Of a DNA stretch of 64,000 nucleotides, positions 1 through 9,441 are shown one piece after another (within the stretch, counting starts at the first letter, position 1; the number at the start of each line of letters is the position of its first letter). Both the position numbers and the translations under genes were made by a program. The stretch is from Propioniciclava flava (GTDB lineage: Bacteria; Actinomycetota; Actinomycetes; Propionibacteriales; Propionibacteriaceae): assembly GCF_004126535.1 (NCBI RefSeq), contig NZ_PPCV01000002.1, positions 310,001-374,000 on the forward strand. The letters run 5' to 3'. The notes beneath the pieces were generated by a model that was not told the DNA's origin, searched no databases, and saw nothing but the letters and a program-made list of their open reading frames with translations.

Positions 1-2087
1 AACTCGCCAATCGTGAGCTGGGTGGGGACTGGACCTCAGACCCCAAGCAGCAACTCCTGCGCGCCGTGAACGCGGTCTTCGCGAGCTGGCTGAACCCGCG
101 CGCCGAGGTGTACCGCAAGTCCCAGGGCATCAGCCGCGATCTCGGGACGGCCGTGAACGTCCAAGAAATGGTCTTCGGCAACCGTGGGGAGACCTCGGCC
201 ACGGGCGTGTGCTTCTCGCGCAACCCCTCCACGGGCGTCAAGGAGCTCTACGGCGAGTTCCTCACCAACGCCCAAGGCGAAGACGTCGTGGCGGGCATTC
301 GGACGCCGCGTCCGCTCGCCGAAATGGAGGGCGTGCTGCCCGAGGCCTTCCACGAACTGCTCGCGACCATGGACGCCTTGGAACTGCACAACAAGGACAT
401 GCAGGACATGGAGTTCACCATCGAGGATGGCAAGCTCTACATGCTGCAAACCCGCAACGGGAAACGGACGGCCGCAGCCACCGTCAAAACCGCCGTCGAC
501 ATGGTGGACGAGGGGCTCATCACGACCGACGAGGCGCTGCTGCGCATCAACCCCGCCGATCTGGACGCCCTCCTGCACCCAGGGATTGATCCCGATCACA
601 CGGCGACACCGATCGTGAAGGGCCTGCCCGCCTCACCCGGCGCAGCGGTCGGGGCGTTGTCCTTCGACGCCGACGACGCCGCCGAGCGCGGCGGACGCGG
701 GGAGCAGATCATCTTGGTGCGCTACGAGACGACCCCCGACGACATTCACGGCGTGATGGTCTCCCAGGGCGTCTTGACCGCTCATGGCGGCATGACCTCG
801 CACGCGGCGGTCGTGGCGCGCGGCATGGGCATCACCTGCGTGGCCGGTGCACCCGGGATCAAGATCGATCCGCTCGGCAAGACGGTCGCCATCGACGGTG
901 TGGTGTACGGCACCGGGGACGTCTTGACCCTCAACGGGTCCACCGGCGAGGTGTTCGCGGGGGCCCTGCCCTTGGTGCCCCCGTCGATCAACGAGGACTT
1001 CGAAAAGGTGGGCCGCTGGGCTGACGCGGTGCGTCGCCTTGGCGTCCGAGCCAACGCGGAGAACTTCGAGGACGCCTCCAAGGCGCGCGAACTGGGCGCC
1101 GAAGGCATCGGGCTGGCGCGCACCGAGCACATGTTCATGGCCGCCGATCGGCTGCCTGCCGTCCGCAAGATGATCCTGGCCGAGAACGAGGATCAACGGG
1201 CGGCCGCGCTGGCGGAGATTCTGCCGATGCAGCAGGTGGACTTCGAGGGCATCTTCACGGCCATGAAGGGCCTCCCGGTGACCGTCAGGCTGTTGGATCC
1301 GCCGCTGCACGAGTTCCTGCCCAACCTGGTTGAGCAGAGCGTGCTGGTGAAGGAGCTTGAGCTGACGGGGGCCGACGAGGCGCGTTTGGCGGCCGAGCGG
1401 GCGACGCTGGCCCAGGTGAAGAAGCTCCACGAGCAAAACCCCATGCTGGGCACCCGCGGTTGCCGCCTGGCGATGCTCTACCCGTCCATCCCCGACATGC
1501 AGGCGCGGGCCATCATCCGGGCTGCGCTGGCGGTGCTGGAGCGCGAAGGGGAGACCGTCGGGGTGGAGATCATGATCCCGCTGGTGGCCTACGAGTCCGA
1601 ACTCAAGGCGCAGCGCGAGATCGTGGTGGCGGCCGTCGAGGACGAGTTCGCCAAGGCGGGCAAGCGGCTGGATTACCTGGTGGGCACCATGATCGAGATC
1701 CCGCGGGCGGCACTGACCGCGGATCAGATCGCCCGCGAGGCGGACTTCTTCAGCTTCGGCACCAACGACCTGACCCAGACCGGCATCGGCATCTCGCGTG
1801 ACGATGCGGAGGCCGGCTTCCTGGGCGCCTACGTGGACACCGAGGTGATCGAGAAGAACCCCTTCGAATCGCTGGATGTCAGCGGTGTGGGGCAACTGGT
1901 CGCCCTGGGTGTGGAGAAGGGGCGCTCGACCAAGCCCACGTTGAAGACCGGGGTGTGCGGTGAGCACGGCGGCGATCCGGCCTCCATCGAGTTCTTCAAC
2001 TCGGTCGGGCTGGACTACGTGTCCTGCTCGCCGTTCCGGGTGCCCGTGGCACGGCTGGCGGCCGCGCGTTCGGTGCTGCTGGGCTGA
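1..2087 (+). CDS. ppdK: Pyruvate, phosphate dikinase, C-terminal part (5' end outside window)
   Basis: The reading frame is open from base 3 and continues upstream of the window, so only about the last 694 residues are present. Seen: the end of the ATP-grasp domain (GTAVNVQEMVFGN, then FSRNPSTG), the phosphohistidine swivel domain with the phospho-acceptor His in GGMTSHAAVVARGMG, and the C-terminal TIM barrel with GTRGCRLA, FGTNDLTQ and the catalytic Cys in VCGEHGG. PPDK interconverts pyruvate, ATP and phosphate with PEP, AMP and pyrophosphate in the cytosol. Next to a lactate-oxidation operon it would feed pyruvate into gluconeogenesis, as in propionibacteria (inference). It is followed by a perfect hairpin shared with the convergent deoC. 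Confidence 0.97.
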   Translation, partial: LANRELGGDWTSDPKQQLLRAVNAVFASWLNPRAEVYRKSQGISRDLGTAVNVQEMVFGNRGETSATGVCFSRNPSTGVKELYGEFLTNAQGEDVVAGIRTPRPLAEMEGVLPEAFHELLATMDALELHNKDMQDMEFTIEDGKLYMLQTRNGKRTAAATVKTAVDMVDEGLITTDEALLRINPADLDALLHPGIDPDHTATPIVKGLPASPGAAVGALSFDADDAAERGGRGEQIILVRYETTPDDIHGVMVSQGVLTAHGGMTSHAAVVARGMGITCVAGAPGIKIDPLGKTVAIDGVVYGTGDVLTLNGSTGEVFAGALPLVPPSINEDFEKVGRWADAVRRLGVRANAENFEDASKARELGAEGIGLARTEHMFMAADRLPAVRKMILAENEDQRAAALAEILPMQQVDFEGIFTAMKGLPVTVRLLDPPLHEFLPNLVEQSVLVKELELTGADEARLAAERATLAQVKKLHEQNPMLGTRGCRLAMLYPSIPDMQARAIIRAALAVLEREGETVGVEIMIPLVAYESELKAQREIVVAAVEDEFAKAGKRLDYLVGTMIEIPRAALTADQIAREADFFSFGTNDLTQTGIGISRDDAEAGFLGAYVDTEVIEKNPFESLDVSGVGQLVALGVEKGRSTKPTLKTGVCGEHGGDPASIEFFNSVGLDYVSCSPFRVPVARLAAARSVLLG

Positions 2088-2097
2088 GCTGGACAAC

Positions 2098-2145
2098 GAC
2101 ACAGAGGTGGGGCCCGGCCGTGTGGCCGGGCCCCACCTCTGTGTC
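2098..2145. terminator. Bidirectional terminator between ppdK and deoC
   Basis: A perfect 22-bp inverted repeat (arms 2098-2119 and 2124-2145) with a 4-base loop GTGT lies 10 bases after the ppdK stop and 24 bases beyond the deoC stop. There is no long T run, which is common in high-GC actinomycetes. The position between convergent genes supports termination from both sides. Confidence 0.85.
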
Positions 2146-2169
2146 GCGATGAGGACGCGGGTGTCGCGC

Positions 2170-2838
2170 TCAGTACCCGGCGGACGTCCCGCCCGCCAGC
2201 ACGGTCGCTGTCCCCGACAGCCCCAGCCGGGAGGCGCCCGCGTCCACCATGGCCTGTGCGGCGTCCCAGTCGCGGATGCCACCGGAGGCCTTCACGCCGA
2301 GACGGTCCCCCACGGTGGCGCGCATCAGAGCCACGGCATGGGTGGAGGCGCCCCCTGCGGGATGGAACCCCGTCGAGGTCTTCACGTAGTCGGCGCCGGC
2401 CGCCTCGGACGCGCGGCACGCCGCGACGATCTCGTCGTCGGTAAGGGCGGCAGCCTCGATGATGACCTTCAGCACCGTGGGGGAGGGGACCGCCGCACGG
2501 ACCGCGCTGATCTCCGCCTCGGTGAAAGCGACGTCGCCTGCCTTGAGGGCGCCGATGTCGATGACCATGTCCACCTCGTCCGCGCCGTGCTCGACAGCTT
2601 CGGCGGCTTCGGCGGCCTTGATCGCCGTCGTGTGCTTGCCCGACGGGAAACCGACCACCGTGGCGACCTTGACGGTCGGGGCGAACGGCAGCGGAAGCAT
2701 GGAGGGCGACACGCAGATCGAGTAGGTGCCCAAAGCGGCGGCCTCCTGCGCCAGCGCCGCCACGTCGGCGATGCTGGCGGTGGGGGCAAGCAGGGTGTGA
2801 TCGACGAGCTGGGCGAGCTCGCGCGGGCTGAGGGTCAT
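2170..2838 (-). CDS. deoC: Deoxyribose-phosphate aldolase
   Basis: 222 residues, usual length for DeoC. It cleaves 2-deoxyribose-5-phosphate to glyceraldehyde-3-phosphate and acetaldehyde in deoxynucleoside catabolism. Seen: LVDHTLLAP near the N terminus, [14 protein letters not shown], and the Schiff-base lysine in DYVKTSTGF, followed by KASGGIRD. The start at 2838 (MTLSPREL) was chosen over an in-frame codon at 2871 because AAAGGAG lies 5 bases upstream of it. No other deo genes are adjacent, so it looks monocistronic. Confidence 0.95.
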   Translation of the reverse strand: MTLSPRELAQLVDHTLLAPTASIADVAALAQEAAALGTYSICVSPSMLPLPFAPTVKVATVVGFPSGKHTTAIKAAEAAEAVEHGADEVDMVIDIGALKAGDVAFTEAEISAVRAAVPSPTVLKVIIEAAALTDDEIVAACRASEAAGADYVKTSTGFHPAGGASTHAVALMRATVGDRLGVKASGGIRDWDAAQAMVDAGASRLGLSGTATVLAGGTSAGY

Positions 2839-2906
2839 CGGACTCCTTTGGTCGGCTGCGATGGTTGTCACTGTAGTCCGGATATGGTCTGCGTCCCGGC
2901 GCGCAA

Positions 2907-2935
2907 ACGGCCCGCCTCTGGGGGAGGCGGGCCGT
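2907..2935 (-). terminator. Terminator of the lut operon
   Basis: A 12-bp perfect stem (2907-2918 with 2924-2935) and a 5-base loop lie just beyond the lutC stop. On the minus strand the stem is followed by a short TTT. Confidence 0.65.
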
Positions 2936-2946
2936 CAGCGTGGCGG

Positions 2947-3597
2947 TCAGTCGACCAGAATCACCCACAGGTGGCGGGGTCCGTGGACGCCCTCCACCCG
3001 GCTCAGTTCGATGTCACTGGTCGCCGAACCGCCGCTGAGCCACGTCACCGGACGCCGAGCGCGCAGCGCTGGCGCCAAGCGGGCGATCCCCTCGGGGACG
3101 TCGCTCACAACCTGGTCTGCCCGCACCACGCACACGTGGCAGTCGGGCAGCAGCGACAGGGCGCGTCGCCCCTGTCCCGGGCCATGGTCGAGCGCGATGG
3201 TGCCCGAATCGGCCATCCCCACGGCGGCCGTGGTCACCACCGCAGAGATGAGGTTGAGCTCGCCGTGGCTGAGCTCCGGGTCGTCGCGGAACACCTCGAC
3301 GCCCGCATCGGTGACGGCCTGAACCCACGCTTCGGGGAGGCCGCCTGGCAGAACGGCGCTCCCAGCCTGGAGTCCTGCCAGCGCCTCGACGATGGCCGAC
3401 CCGATGTCTCCTTCGGCCACGCGCACGACGCGGGCCTTGTAATCCTCGACCTTCTCCACGAAGTCGGCCAGGACGTCGGGGGTCTGCAGGGCCTGTCCGT
3501 AGGTCCACTCGACCGGGACGTCGAGGATCGGATCCTTCTCAGCGACGTCGGCGGTGGCGGTACGGATCCGCTGCAGGATCTCCTCGCGAGCGCTCAT
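2947..3597 (-). CDS. lutC: Lactate utilization protein C (LUD domain)
   Basis: 216 residues, matching the LUD (DUF162) fold of LutC/YkgG. In Bacillus, LutABC is needed for L-lactate oxidation to pyruvate. Seen: GMADSGTIALDHGPGQGRRA and LLPDCHVCVVRADQVV, typical of the LUD nucleotide-like pocket. It is the last gene of the operon; its ATG overlaps the lutB stop by four bases (ATGA) with GAGGAGGGG just upstream, so translation is coupled. A longer frame up to 3681 lies inside lutB and has no support. Confidence 0.93.
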   Translation of the reverse strand: MSAREEILQRIRTATADVAEKDPILDVPVEWTYGQALQTPDVLADFVEKVEDYKARVVRVAEGDIGSAIVEALAGLQAGSAVLPGGLPEAWVQAVTDAGVEVFRDDPELSHGELNLISAVVTTAAVGMADSGTIALDHGPGQGRRALSLLPDCHVCVVRADQVVSDVPEGIARLAPALRARRPVTWLSGGSATSDIELSRVEGVHGPRHLWVILVD

Positions 3598-5072
3598 TGC
3601 TTCCCCTCCTCGTGTTCGTTCTTCCACCACTGACGGAACGTCTGCGTGGGGGGTGCCTCGACGTCGCGGGCCTGAACCCAACGATCAACCAGTGGCAACG
3701 GCATGGGGCCGATCCACTTGTTCTTGAAGATGCCGCCCGCTGCGCGCGAGGCGACCTGCACGGTGGCCAGGTGGCTGCCGTCGCTCATGACCCAGGCGGC
3801 GCCCTTCATGAGGCCCTGCTCGATCGTGGGGTGCTTCGAGGTCTTGTACTCGGCCACCTTGTGACGCATGTGGACGAGGATGTCGGTGAACGGGATGCGC
3901 ACCGGGCAGACCTCATTGCACGCACCGCACAAGGTGGAGGCGTACGGCAGGGCACGATCGTTGGCGTTCTCCAGGCCGCGCAACTGCGGTCCGAGGATGG
4001 CGCCGATCGGGCCGGGGTACATCGAGCCGTAGGCGTGGCCGCCGACGCGCTCGTAGACCGGGCACACGTTGAGGCAGGCCGAGCAGCGGATGCACCGCAG
4101 TGCGGCGCGCCCCTCGGGGTCGGACAAGACGTTGGTGCGCCCGTTGTCCAGCAGGACCACGTGGAGGTCCTGCGGGCCGTCGCCCGGCGTCACGCCCGTC
4201 CACAACGAGGTGTAGGGGTTCATCCGCTCGGCGGTGGAGGAGCGGGGCAGGAGCTTGAGGAAGACCTCCAGATCCTCGATCGTCGGCACCAGCTTCTCGA
4301 TGCCCACCACCGAGACCAAGGTCTCCGGCAAGGTGAGGCACATGCGGCCGTTGCCCTCGGACTCGACGATCACCAACGTGCCCGTCTCGGCCACGATGAA
4401 GTTGCCGCCGGAGACGGCCATCTTCGAGCGCAGGAACTTCTCGCGCAGGTGGTTGCGGGCGGCGGCGGTCAGCTCGGCCGGGTTGTCGGAGACGTCCGCC
4501 GGGGCGGGGGCGCCGTAGGTGCCCATCTCCGTGGTGAAGATCTCCCGAACCTCGGAACGGTTGCGGTGGATCGCGGGCACGAGGATGTGGCTGGGCAGGT
4601 CGTGACCCAACTGGACGATGAGTTCGGCCAGGTCCGTCTCCCACGCGGCGATCCCCTCGGCTTCGAGAGCCTCGTTGAGGTCGATCTCCTGGGTGACCAT
4701 CGACTTGATCTTGACGACCTCGTTGACGCCCTTGGCCTTCGCGATGTCCGCGACGATCTTGTTGGCCTCGGCGGCGGTGCTAGCCCAGTGGACGGTGATC
4801 CCGGCGTCCGTCATGGCCTTCTCGGCCTGCACCAGGTAGTCGCCCAGGTGGCGTCCGACGCGATCCTTGATCTGGGCTGCGGCGGTGCGTAGTTCCTCCC
4901 AGTTGGGAACCTCTTGTGCGCGGGTGATGCGCTTTTCGCGGATGGTCCCGGTGGCGTGACGCAGGTTCTTGCGCTGCTCGGCCTTGTTCAGTTCGGTCTT
5001 GACGGCCTGGGGGAACGGGGGGAAGTCCTTCCAGGACGGCGGTTGCGGAGTGAGCCGCTCGTGGGTGGTCAT
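3594..5072 (-). CDS. lutB: Lactate utilization iron-sulfur protein B
   Basis: 492 residues, close to B. subtilis LutB (about 470). An N-terminal LUD-like domain is followed by two ferredoxin-type 4Fe-4S motifs, CIRCSACLNVCPVY and CGACNEVCPVRIP, and a C-terminal LutB tail ending in RQWWKNEHEE. It passes electrons from lactate toward the quinone pool as part of a LutABC complex (family knowledge). ATGA overlaps join it to lutA upstream and lutC downstream. The start at 5072 (MTTHERL) is fixed by the overlap and by GGAGGTGAC upstream; residues encoded before it read out of lutA. Confidence 0.95.
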   Translation of the reverse strand: MTTHERLTPQPPSWKDFPPFPQAVKTELNKAEQRKNLRHATGTIREKRITRAQEVPNWEELRTAAAQIKDRVGRHLGDYLVQAEKAMTDAGITVHWASTAAEANKIVADIAKAKGVNEVVKIKSMVTQEIDLNEALEAEGIAAWETDLAELIVQLGHDLPSHILVPAIHRNRSEVREIFTTEMGTYGAPAPADVSDNPAELTAAARNHLREKFLRSKMAVSGGNFIVAETGTLVIVESEGNGRMCLTLPETLVSVVGIEKLVPTIEDLEVFLKLLPRSSTAERMNPYTSLWTGVTPGDGPQDLHVVLLDNGRTNVLSDPEGRAALRCIRCSACLNVCPVYERVGGHAYGSMYPGPIGAILGPQLRGLENANDRALPYASTLCGACNEVCPVRIPFTDILVHMRHKVAEYKTSKHPTIEQGLMKGAAWVMSDGSHLATVQVASRAAGGIFKNKWIGPMPLPLVDRWVQARDVEAPPTQTFRQWWKNEHEEGKQ

Positions 5073-5821
5073 GCCACCGTCACCTCCTTCTCGGTGCTCG
5101 CGAGGATCTCGGCAATGTGGATCGTCTTGATGCCGGAACGCTGACGGTGCAAGACGCCGCCGATGTTCATCAGGCAGGCCTGGTCGCCCGCCACCAGGTA
5201 CTCCGCGTCCGTGGAGCGCACGTGGCGCGCCTTGTCGGAGGCCATGGCGACCGAGACGTCGGGGTTCTTGATGGAGAACGTGCCGCCGAAGCCGCAGCAC
5301 TGCTCGGCCTTGGGGAGTTCGACCAGGTCGATCCCGTGGACGGCCCGCAGCAGTTGCAGCGGACGGTCGCCCACCTTGGTGATGCGTACCGAGTGGCACG
5401 TCGGGTGGTAGGTGACCCGGTGGGGGAAGTAGGCGCCCACGTCGGTGACCTTGAGCACATCGACCAGGAACTCGGTGAGTTCGTACGTCCGCCCGGCGAC
5501 GGTGGTCGCGGCGGCTTCCAGGCCGGTGTCGCCCGCCCAGTGAGCGAGCATGGCGTGCTGTTCACGCACCGAGCCCACACAGGACCCGGACGGACCGACG
5601 ATGTAGTCGTACCCCTCGAAGGCGCGCACATAGTTGCGCACCGTCGGGAGGGCTTCCTTGTAGTAGCCCGTGTTGGTCATGATCTGCCCACAGCAGGTCT
5701 GCCGCGGCGGGAACTCCACTGTGCAGCCGAGTCGCTCCAAGAGCTTGACGGTTGCGATCGGAATGGACGGTTGCATCGTGTCATTGATGCAGGTAGCGAA
5801 CAGGGCAACGCGAGGGCCCAT
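5069..5821 (-). CDS. lutA: Lactate utilization (Fe-S)-binding protein A
   Basis: 250 residues with two cysteine-rich CCG domains: TCCGQ and GSCVGS in the first half, and QCCGFGGTFS and DQACLMNIGG in the second. These bind Fe-S or heterodisulfide-type centres in LutA/GlpC-like proteins. The start at 5821 (MGPRVALFATC) follows AAAGGAAATCAC; an in-frame upstream codon at 5896 would run into lutP. The gene is 20 bases after lutP and overlaps lutB by ATGA, so lutPABC forms one operon. Confidence 0.95.
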   Translation of the reverse strand: MGPRVALFATCINDTMQPSIPIATVKLLERLGCTVEFPPRQTCCGQIMTNTGYYKEALPTVRNYVRAFEGYDYIVGPSGSCVGSVREQHAMLAHWAGDTGLEAAATTVAGRTYELTEFLVDVLKVTDVGAYFPHRVTYHPTCHSVRITKVGDRPLQLLRAVHGIDLVELPKAEQCCGFGGTFSIKNPDVSVAMASDKARHVRSTDAEYLVAGDQACLMNIGGVLHRQRSGIKTIHIAEILASTEKEVTVA

Positions 5822-5841
5822 GTGATTTCCTTTCGATCCGG

Positions 5842-7536
5842 TCACGGGAGCAACCAACTCAGGACGGGTGTGGACATGAGGCCCGACAGCAGGCACAAGA
5901 GCGCCAGCAGGGCGAAGCTCCAGCCGATGATGCGACGCAGGATCGTGGACTCGGAGCCGGGGATACCGATCGCCGTGGCGGCGATGGTGAGCGATTGCGG
6001 CGAGATCATCTTGCCGACGACACCGCCAGCGGCGTTGGAGCCGACCAGCAGGGCACGCATCTGCTCCACATCCAGGTGGCTGCCGGGCGCGATCTGGGCG
6101 CCGACACCGGACTGCAGGCCGGAGAACAAGATGTTGGCCGAGGTGTCAGAGCCGGTCACATACGTGCCGATCCAGCCCAGGACGGGAGCCACGAACGGGT
6201 AGGCCAGGCCTGCCCCCGCGAAGAACATGCCCAGGGTGAGCGTCTGGCCCGAATCACCCATCACGTAGGCCAGGGCGACGACGGAGCCGATGGTGAGCAT
6301 CGCGAAACGCATCTTCTTCACGTTCGTCCACAGCACGCCGAGGATGGCGGGCAGCGTCATCTTGTAGATGAGGCCGGTCACGATGGCGACCAGCGCCAGC
6401 AGGATGCCGGGGGTGGACGCCCACGCGAACGTGTAGACCTGGTGTGCTGACGCCTTCCCGGCGGAATCCAGCAGGCCCGACAGGCCCGGCCAGGGGATGC
6501 GGACGTCGGTGGAGGCCAAAGCCGCCTTGATCGGCGGCAGAGCCGCGATCGCGAACACGACGATGACCAGCAGGTAGGGAACCACGGCCATGAAGATCCG
6601 CTGCGGGGTCAGGGCGGGAGCGTCGGTATCGGCCTTGACGGCGCCGGTGCCTTCGCCTTCGAGCTTCGAATCGATCGGCACGCCGATGCGGGTGGCAGCC
6701 TCCTCGCCACCGGCGGGGTGCCACAGGCGCAGGAAGACGATCGTCACGACGAGGCTGATGACGGCGGCGAACACTTCGGTCAGGTTGTACAGCGGGGTCG
6801 CGGAGACGATCCACTTGGTGACGCCGAAGCTGGCACCCACGGCGAGGCCGAAGGGCCAGCATTGCTTGAGGCCGCGGCGGCCGTCCATGACCGCCAGCAG
6901 CAGGAAGGGCACGACCAGGCACAGCATGGCAGTGAGGCGTCCGGTGATCGGGGAGATAGCCAAGACGTCCTCGAAGCCACCGGTGCGGGCCGCCATGAGC
7001 ACGGGCAGGCCGACGGCGCCGAAGGCGACCGGGACGGTGTTGGCCAGCAGGGCGATCAGTGCCGAGCGCAGCGGGGAGAACCCGATGGCGACCAGCATCG
7101 CGGCGGTGATCGCCACGGGGGCGCCGAACCCGGCCAAGGCCTCCAACAGGCCGCCGAAGCAGAAGGCGATCAGCAGGCCGAGAATGCGCGGGTCGTCGCT
7201 GATCAGGAAGAACGTGCGCTTGAGGTCGTCAAACCGGCCAGCGGCGACGGTGACCTCGTACATCCAGATCGCCGCGACCAGGATCCAGATGATGGGGAAG
7301 ATGCCGTACACGAAGCCGTGGATGCTGGTGGACAGCGCGAGCAGCGCGGGCATCTTGAAGGCAGTGATGGCAACCAGGAAGGCGACCAGCCACGAGAACG
7401 GGCCGGCCAGATGCGCCTTCCATCGCAGCCCGCCCAAGGTGACGAGCATGGCGATGATGGGCAGTGCCGCGACGAGTGCCGACAACCAGGGAGAACCGAG
7501 GGGGTCAAGCGAGGGTTGGAAGGTCTCCAAAAGCAT
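5842..7536 (-). CDS. lutP: L-lactate permease (LctP family)
   Basis: 564 residues with about 12-14 hydrophobic segments, matching the LctP/LldP proton-lactate symporters. Recognisable stretches are IAFCFGGLLEALAGFGAPVAI and ANTVPVAFGAVGLPV near the N-terminal third, and GSDTSANILFSGLQ with NAAGGVVGKMISPQS near the C terminus. It is the first gene of the lut operon; GATGGAGTTCACCC precedes the ATG. Its promoter lies in the 117-base gap shared with the divergent FCD regulator gene, which holds two operator-like repeats, so lactate-responsive control is expected. Confidence 0.95.
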   Translation of the reverse strand: MLLETFQPSLDPLGSPWLSALVAALPIIAMLVTLGGLRWKAHLAGPFSWLVAFLVAITAFKMPALLALSTSIHGFVYGIFPIIWILVAAIWMYEVTVAAGRFDDLKRTFFLISDDPRILGLLIAFCFGGLLEALAGFGAPVAITAAMLVAIGFSPLRSALIALLANTVPVAFGAVGLPVLMAARTGGFEDVLAISPITGRLTAMLCLVVPFLLLAVMDGRRGLKQCWPFGLAVGASFGVTKWIVSATPLYNLTEVFAAVISLVVTIVFLRLWHPAGGEEAATRIGVPIDSKLEGEGTGAVKADTDAPALTPQRIFMAVVPYLLVIVVFAIAALPPIKAALASTDVRIPWPGLSGLLDSAGKASAHQVYTFAWASTPGILLALVAIVTGLIYKMTLPAILGVLWTNVKKMRFAMLTIGSVVALAYVMGDSGQTLTLGMFFAGAGLAYPFVAPVLGWIGTYVTGSDTSANILFSGLQSGVGAQIAPGSHLDVEQMRALLVGSNAAGGVVGKMISPQSLTIAATAIGIPGSESTILRRIIGWSFALLALLCLLSGLMSTPVLSWLLP

Positions 7537-7557
7537 GGGTGAACTCCATCGTTCGGT

Positions 7558-7589
7558 TGGTCTGACCAGTTGTCGTACCGGTCAGACCA
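7558..7589. promoter_or_regulatory. Tandem GntR/FCD operators between lutP and its regulator
   Basis: Two TGGTNNNACCA-type sites are present: TGGTCTGACCA at 7558-7568 and CGGTCAGACCA at 7579-7589, centres 21 bases apart (two helical turns). Together they also make a 9-bp inverted repeat GGTCTGACC/GGTCAGACC. A weaker match (TTGTCGTACCG, 7570-7580) lies between them. The consensus of lactate and pyruvate regulators LldR and PdhR is of the form TNGTNNNACNA (family knowledge). The sites lie 22 bases upstream of the lutP start. Confidence 0.8.
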
Positions 7590-7653
7590 TAATCCGGCAG
7601 TTCGCGCGCGTCAACCAAGGCTTGCCTACCCCGTGATCGGCAACAATGGGCAC

Positions 7654-8343
7654 ATGTCTGACGCCACCCACGGGTTCGAAGGAGTCCTGGATTACCTCAC
7701 CAACGAGATCCTCGAAGGACGAGTCGTGCCCGGTGATCGGCTGCCCAACGAGCGCATCCTGGCCGCCCAGCTTGGCGCCTCCCGCAGTGCGGTGCGCGAA
7801 GCCATCAAGGTGCTCAACGCGCAGGGGGTCCTCACGTCCTCGGCAGGGCCCGGCGGCGGGACGCGGGTCGCAGCACGTCAGGGGGCGGCGCTCGGTCGGA
7901 TGCTCCGGCTGCATGTGGCCCTGGACGCCATCTCGTTCACCGAGGTCACCGAGACGCGCGTCGTCTTGGAACGGGCCGCCGCGACCGCCGCGGCCGAGCA
8001 GCGCAACGATGCGGGGCTCGCGGACCTGACCGCGATCGTGGCGGCGATGTGGGCCGCGACGGACGCCGCGAGCTTCAACCAACTCGACACGTCGTTCCAC
8101 GTGACCATCGCACGGCTGGGAGCCAACCGCCTGGTCCGTGACGTCACCGTCGCCATCCGCGAGGCGGTGGCTCGGCCCATTCTGCTCGCCGAAGAGCGCC
8201 TGCACGGCTGGGACGCGATGCGCGAGCGCCTCAATCGCGAGCACGAGGGCATCGTCGAGGCGCTCCGGCTGGGTGACGGCGAACTGGCCGCCCAGCGTTG
8301 CGAGGACCACATTCGCTCGGCTCACCGCAGCCTGCTGCCGTGA
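7654..8343 (+). CDS. GntR-family FCD transcriptional regulator (LldR-like)
   Basis: 229 residues. N-terminal winged helix (about 5-70; LPNERILAAQLGASRSAVREAIKVL) and a C-terminal FCD ligand domain with the usual metal-binding His/Asp pattern (DTSFHVTIA, NREHEGIVEAL, CEDHIRSAH). It is divergent from the lutPABC operon with two FCD-type operators between, so it probably represses lactate genes and responds to lactate. The start at 7654 lies 6 bases after AACAAT, a -10-like hexamer, and has no Shine-Dalgarno sequence, suggesting a leaderless mRNA. An in-frame codon at 7570 would place the start inside the operator. Confidence 0.9.
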   Translation: MSDATHGFEGVLDYLTNEILEGRVVPGDRLPNERILAAQLGASRSAVREAIKVLNAQGVLTSSAGPGGGTRVAARQGAALGRMLRLHVALDAISFTEVTETRVVLERAAATAAAEQRNDAGLADLTAIVAAMWAATDAASFNQLDTSFHVTIARLGANRLVRDVTVAIREAVARPILLAEERLHGWDAMRERLNREHEGIVEALRLGDGELAAQRCEDHIRSAHRSLLP

Positions 8344-8379
8344 CCCGGGCTGGGCGCGCCTCAGCCGCGGCGGGGCCTG

Positions 8380-9333
8380 CTAGTGCGGGAGTTCAGAAAC
8401 CAGCACGGTGACGGCGTCGGCTTGCTCGGGCAGCGGGACGTTGGCCCCCGGCAGCAGGACGCACGCAGTTCCGTAGGCGACGGCGCGGGCCAAGGCGTCG
8501 GCGTCCTGTGCGCCGTCGAGGCGGGCGAGGAGATATCCGGCCAAGGCCGAGTCGCCTGCGCCGACCGCGGAGACGACCTTGACCGGCTCGGCGACGGCGT
8601 ACCAGGCACCGTGATCGGTGACCAGGACAGCGCCCAGGGATCCGATCGTGGCCAGGACCCGCGGGATGCCGCGGTCGACCAGCGACTGGGCGGCCGCGAC
8701 GGCGGGGGCGATGTCGCCGCTCAGCAGGCTGGGGATGATCGACATGCCCGAGGCGACCTCGAGTTCGGCGGCATTGGGGGCGAAGACATCGGGCGCGGTG
8801 TCGGGCAGGGCGGCGATGACCGCCAGGAGGGCTTGGCCGTGCGTGTCGACAGCGACAGGGACGTTCACCTCGTGGGCCAACTGGGTCAGGCGCACGAACC
8901 AGTCCGCGGGCGCGCCGGGGGGCAATGAGCCGCACAGGGCCAGCCAGTCCGCGCCGGGCACCGCGGCCATGACGGTGCTAAACAGTGCGGTCACGTTTTC
9001 GGGGGTGAGGGGTTCGCCGGGCTCCACGAACTTCGTCACGGTCCCGTCGGGATGGCTGACCCCCAAGTTGGTGCGGGCGCGCCGACCGACGGGAACGGGC
9101 CGGTTGGGGACGCCACGTTCGCGCAGCGCCTCGGTCAGCGGATCGTCGGGGTCGAGCGGCAGCACCGCCAGCGTGCTGCGACCCGCGTTGTGCAGGGCCC
9201 GGCTCACATTCACACCGCGGCCGGCGGCCTGCGTGCTGACCCCGGCGAGCTGGTTGCGTTGCCCGACCGAGAGCTCGTGCGGCAGGGAGGCTGTCCGATC
9301 CAGACTGGGGTTCGGCGTGAAGGTGATGATCAC
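8380..9333 (-). CDS. 1-phosphofructokinase family hexose kinase (PfkB family)
   Basis: 317 residues. It phosphorylates fructose-1-phosphate, or possibly another phospho-sugar, in the ribokinase/PfkB fold. Seen: the N-terminal strand IITFTPNPSLDRT, the GGxG-like lid AAGRGVNVSRAL, and the C-terminal signature VGAGDSALAGYL with the catalytic Asp. The GTG at 9333 is chosen because the family starts right before IIT and because TACTTT lies exactly 6 bases upstream; a GTG at 9357 adds eight residues without support. No fruA or PTS gene is adjacent, so fructose use is unproven. Confidence 0.85.
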   Translation of the reverse strand: MIITFTPNPSLDRTASLPHELSVGQRNQLAGVSTQAAGRGVNVSRALHNAGRSTLAVLPLDPDDPLTEALRERGVPNRPVPVGRRARTNLGVSHPDGTVTKFVEPGEPLTPENVTALFSTVMAAVPGADWLALCGSLPPGAPADWFVRLTQLAHEVNVPVAVDTHGQALLAVIAALPDTAPDVFAPNAAELEVASGMSIIPSLLSGDIAPAVAAAQSLVDRGIPRVLATIGSLGAVLVTDHGAWYAVAEPVKVVSAVGAGDSALAGYLLARLDGAQDADALARAVAYGTACVLLPGANVPLPEQADAVTVLVSELPH

Positions 9334-9441
9334 GGCCTCAAAGTAGCGCGATGCCACAGTGATGCGCTCATCCCGCCACGGATCGGATGCCGCGCGGCCA
9401 GGGAAGATGATGTGCCTGGATGCCCCTCGCGGGCGGACGGA

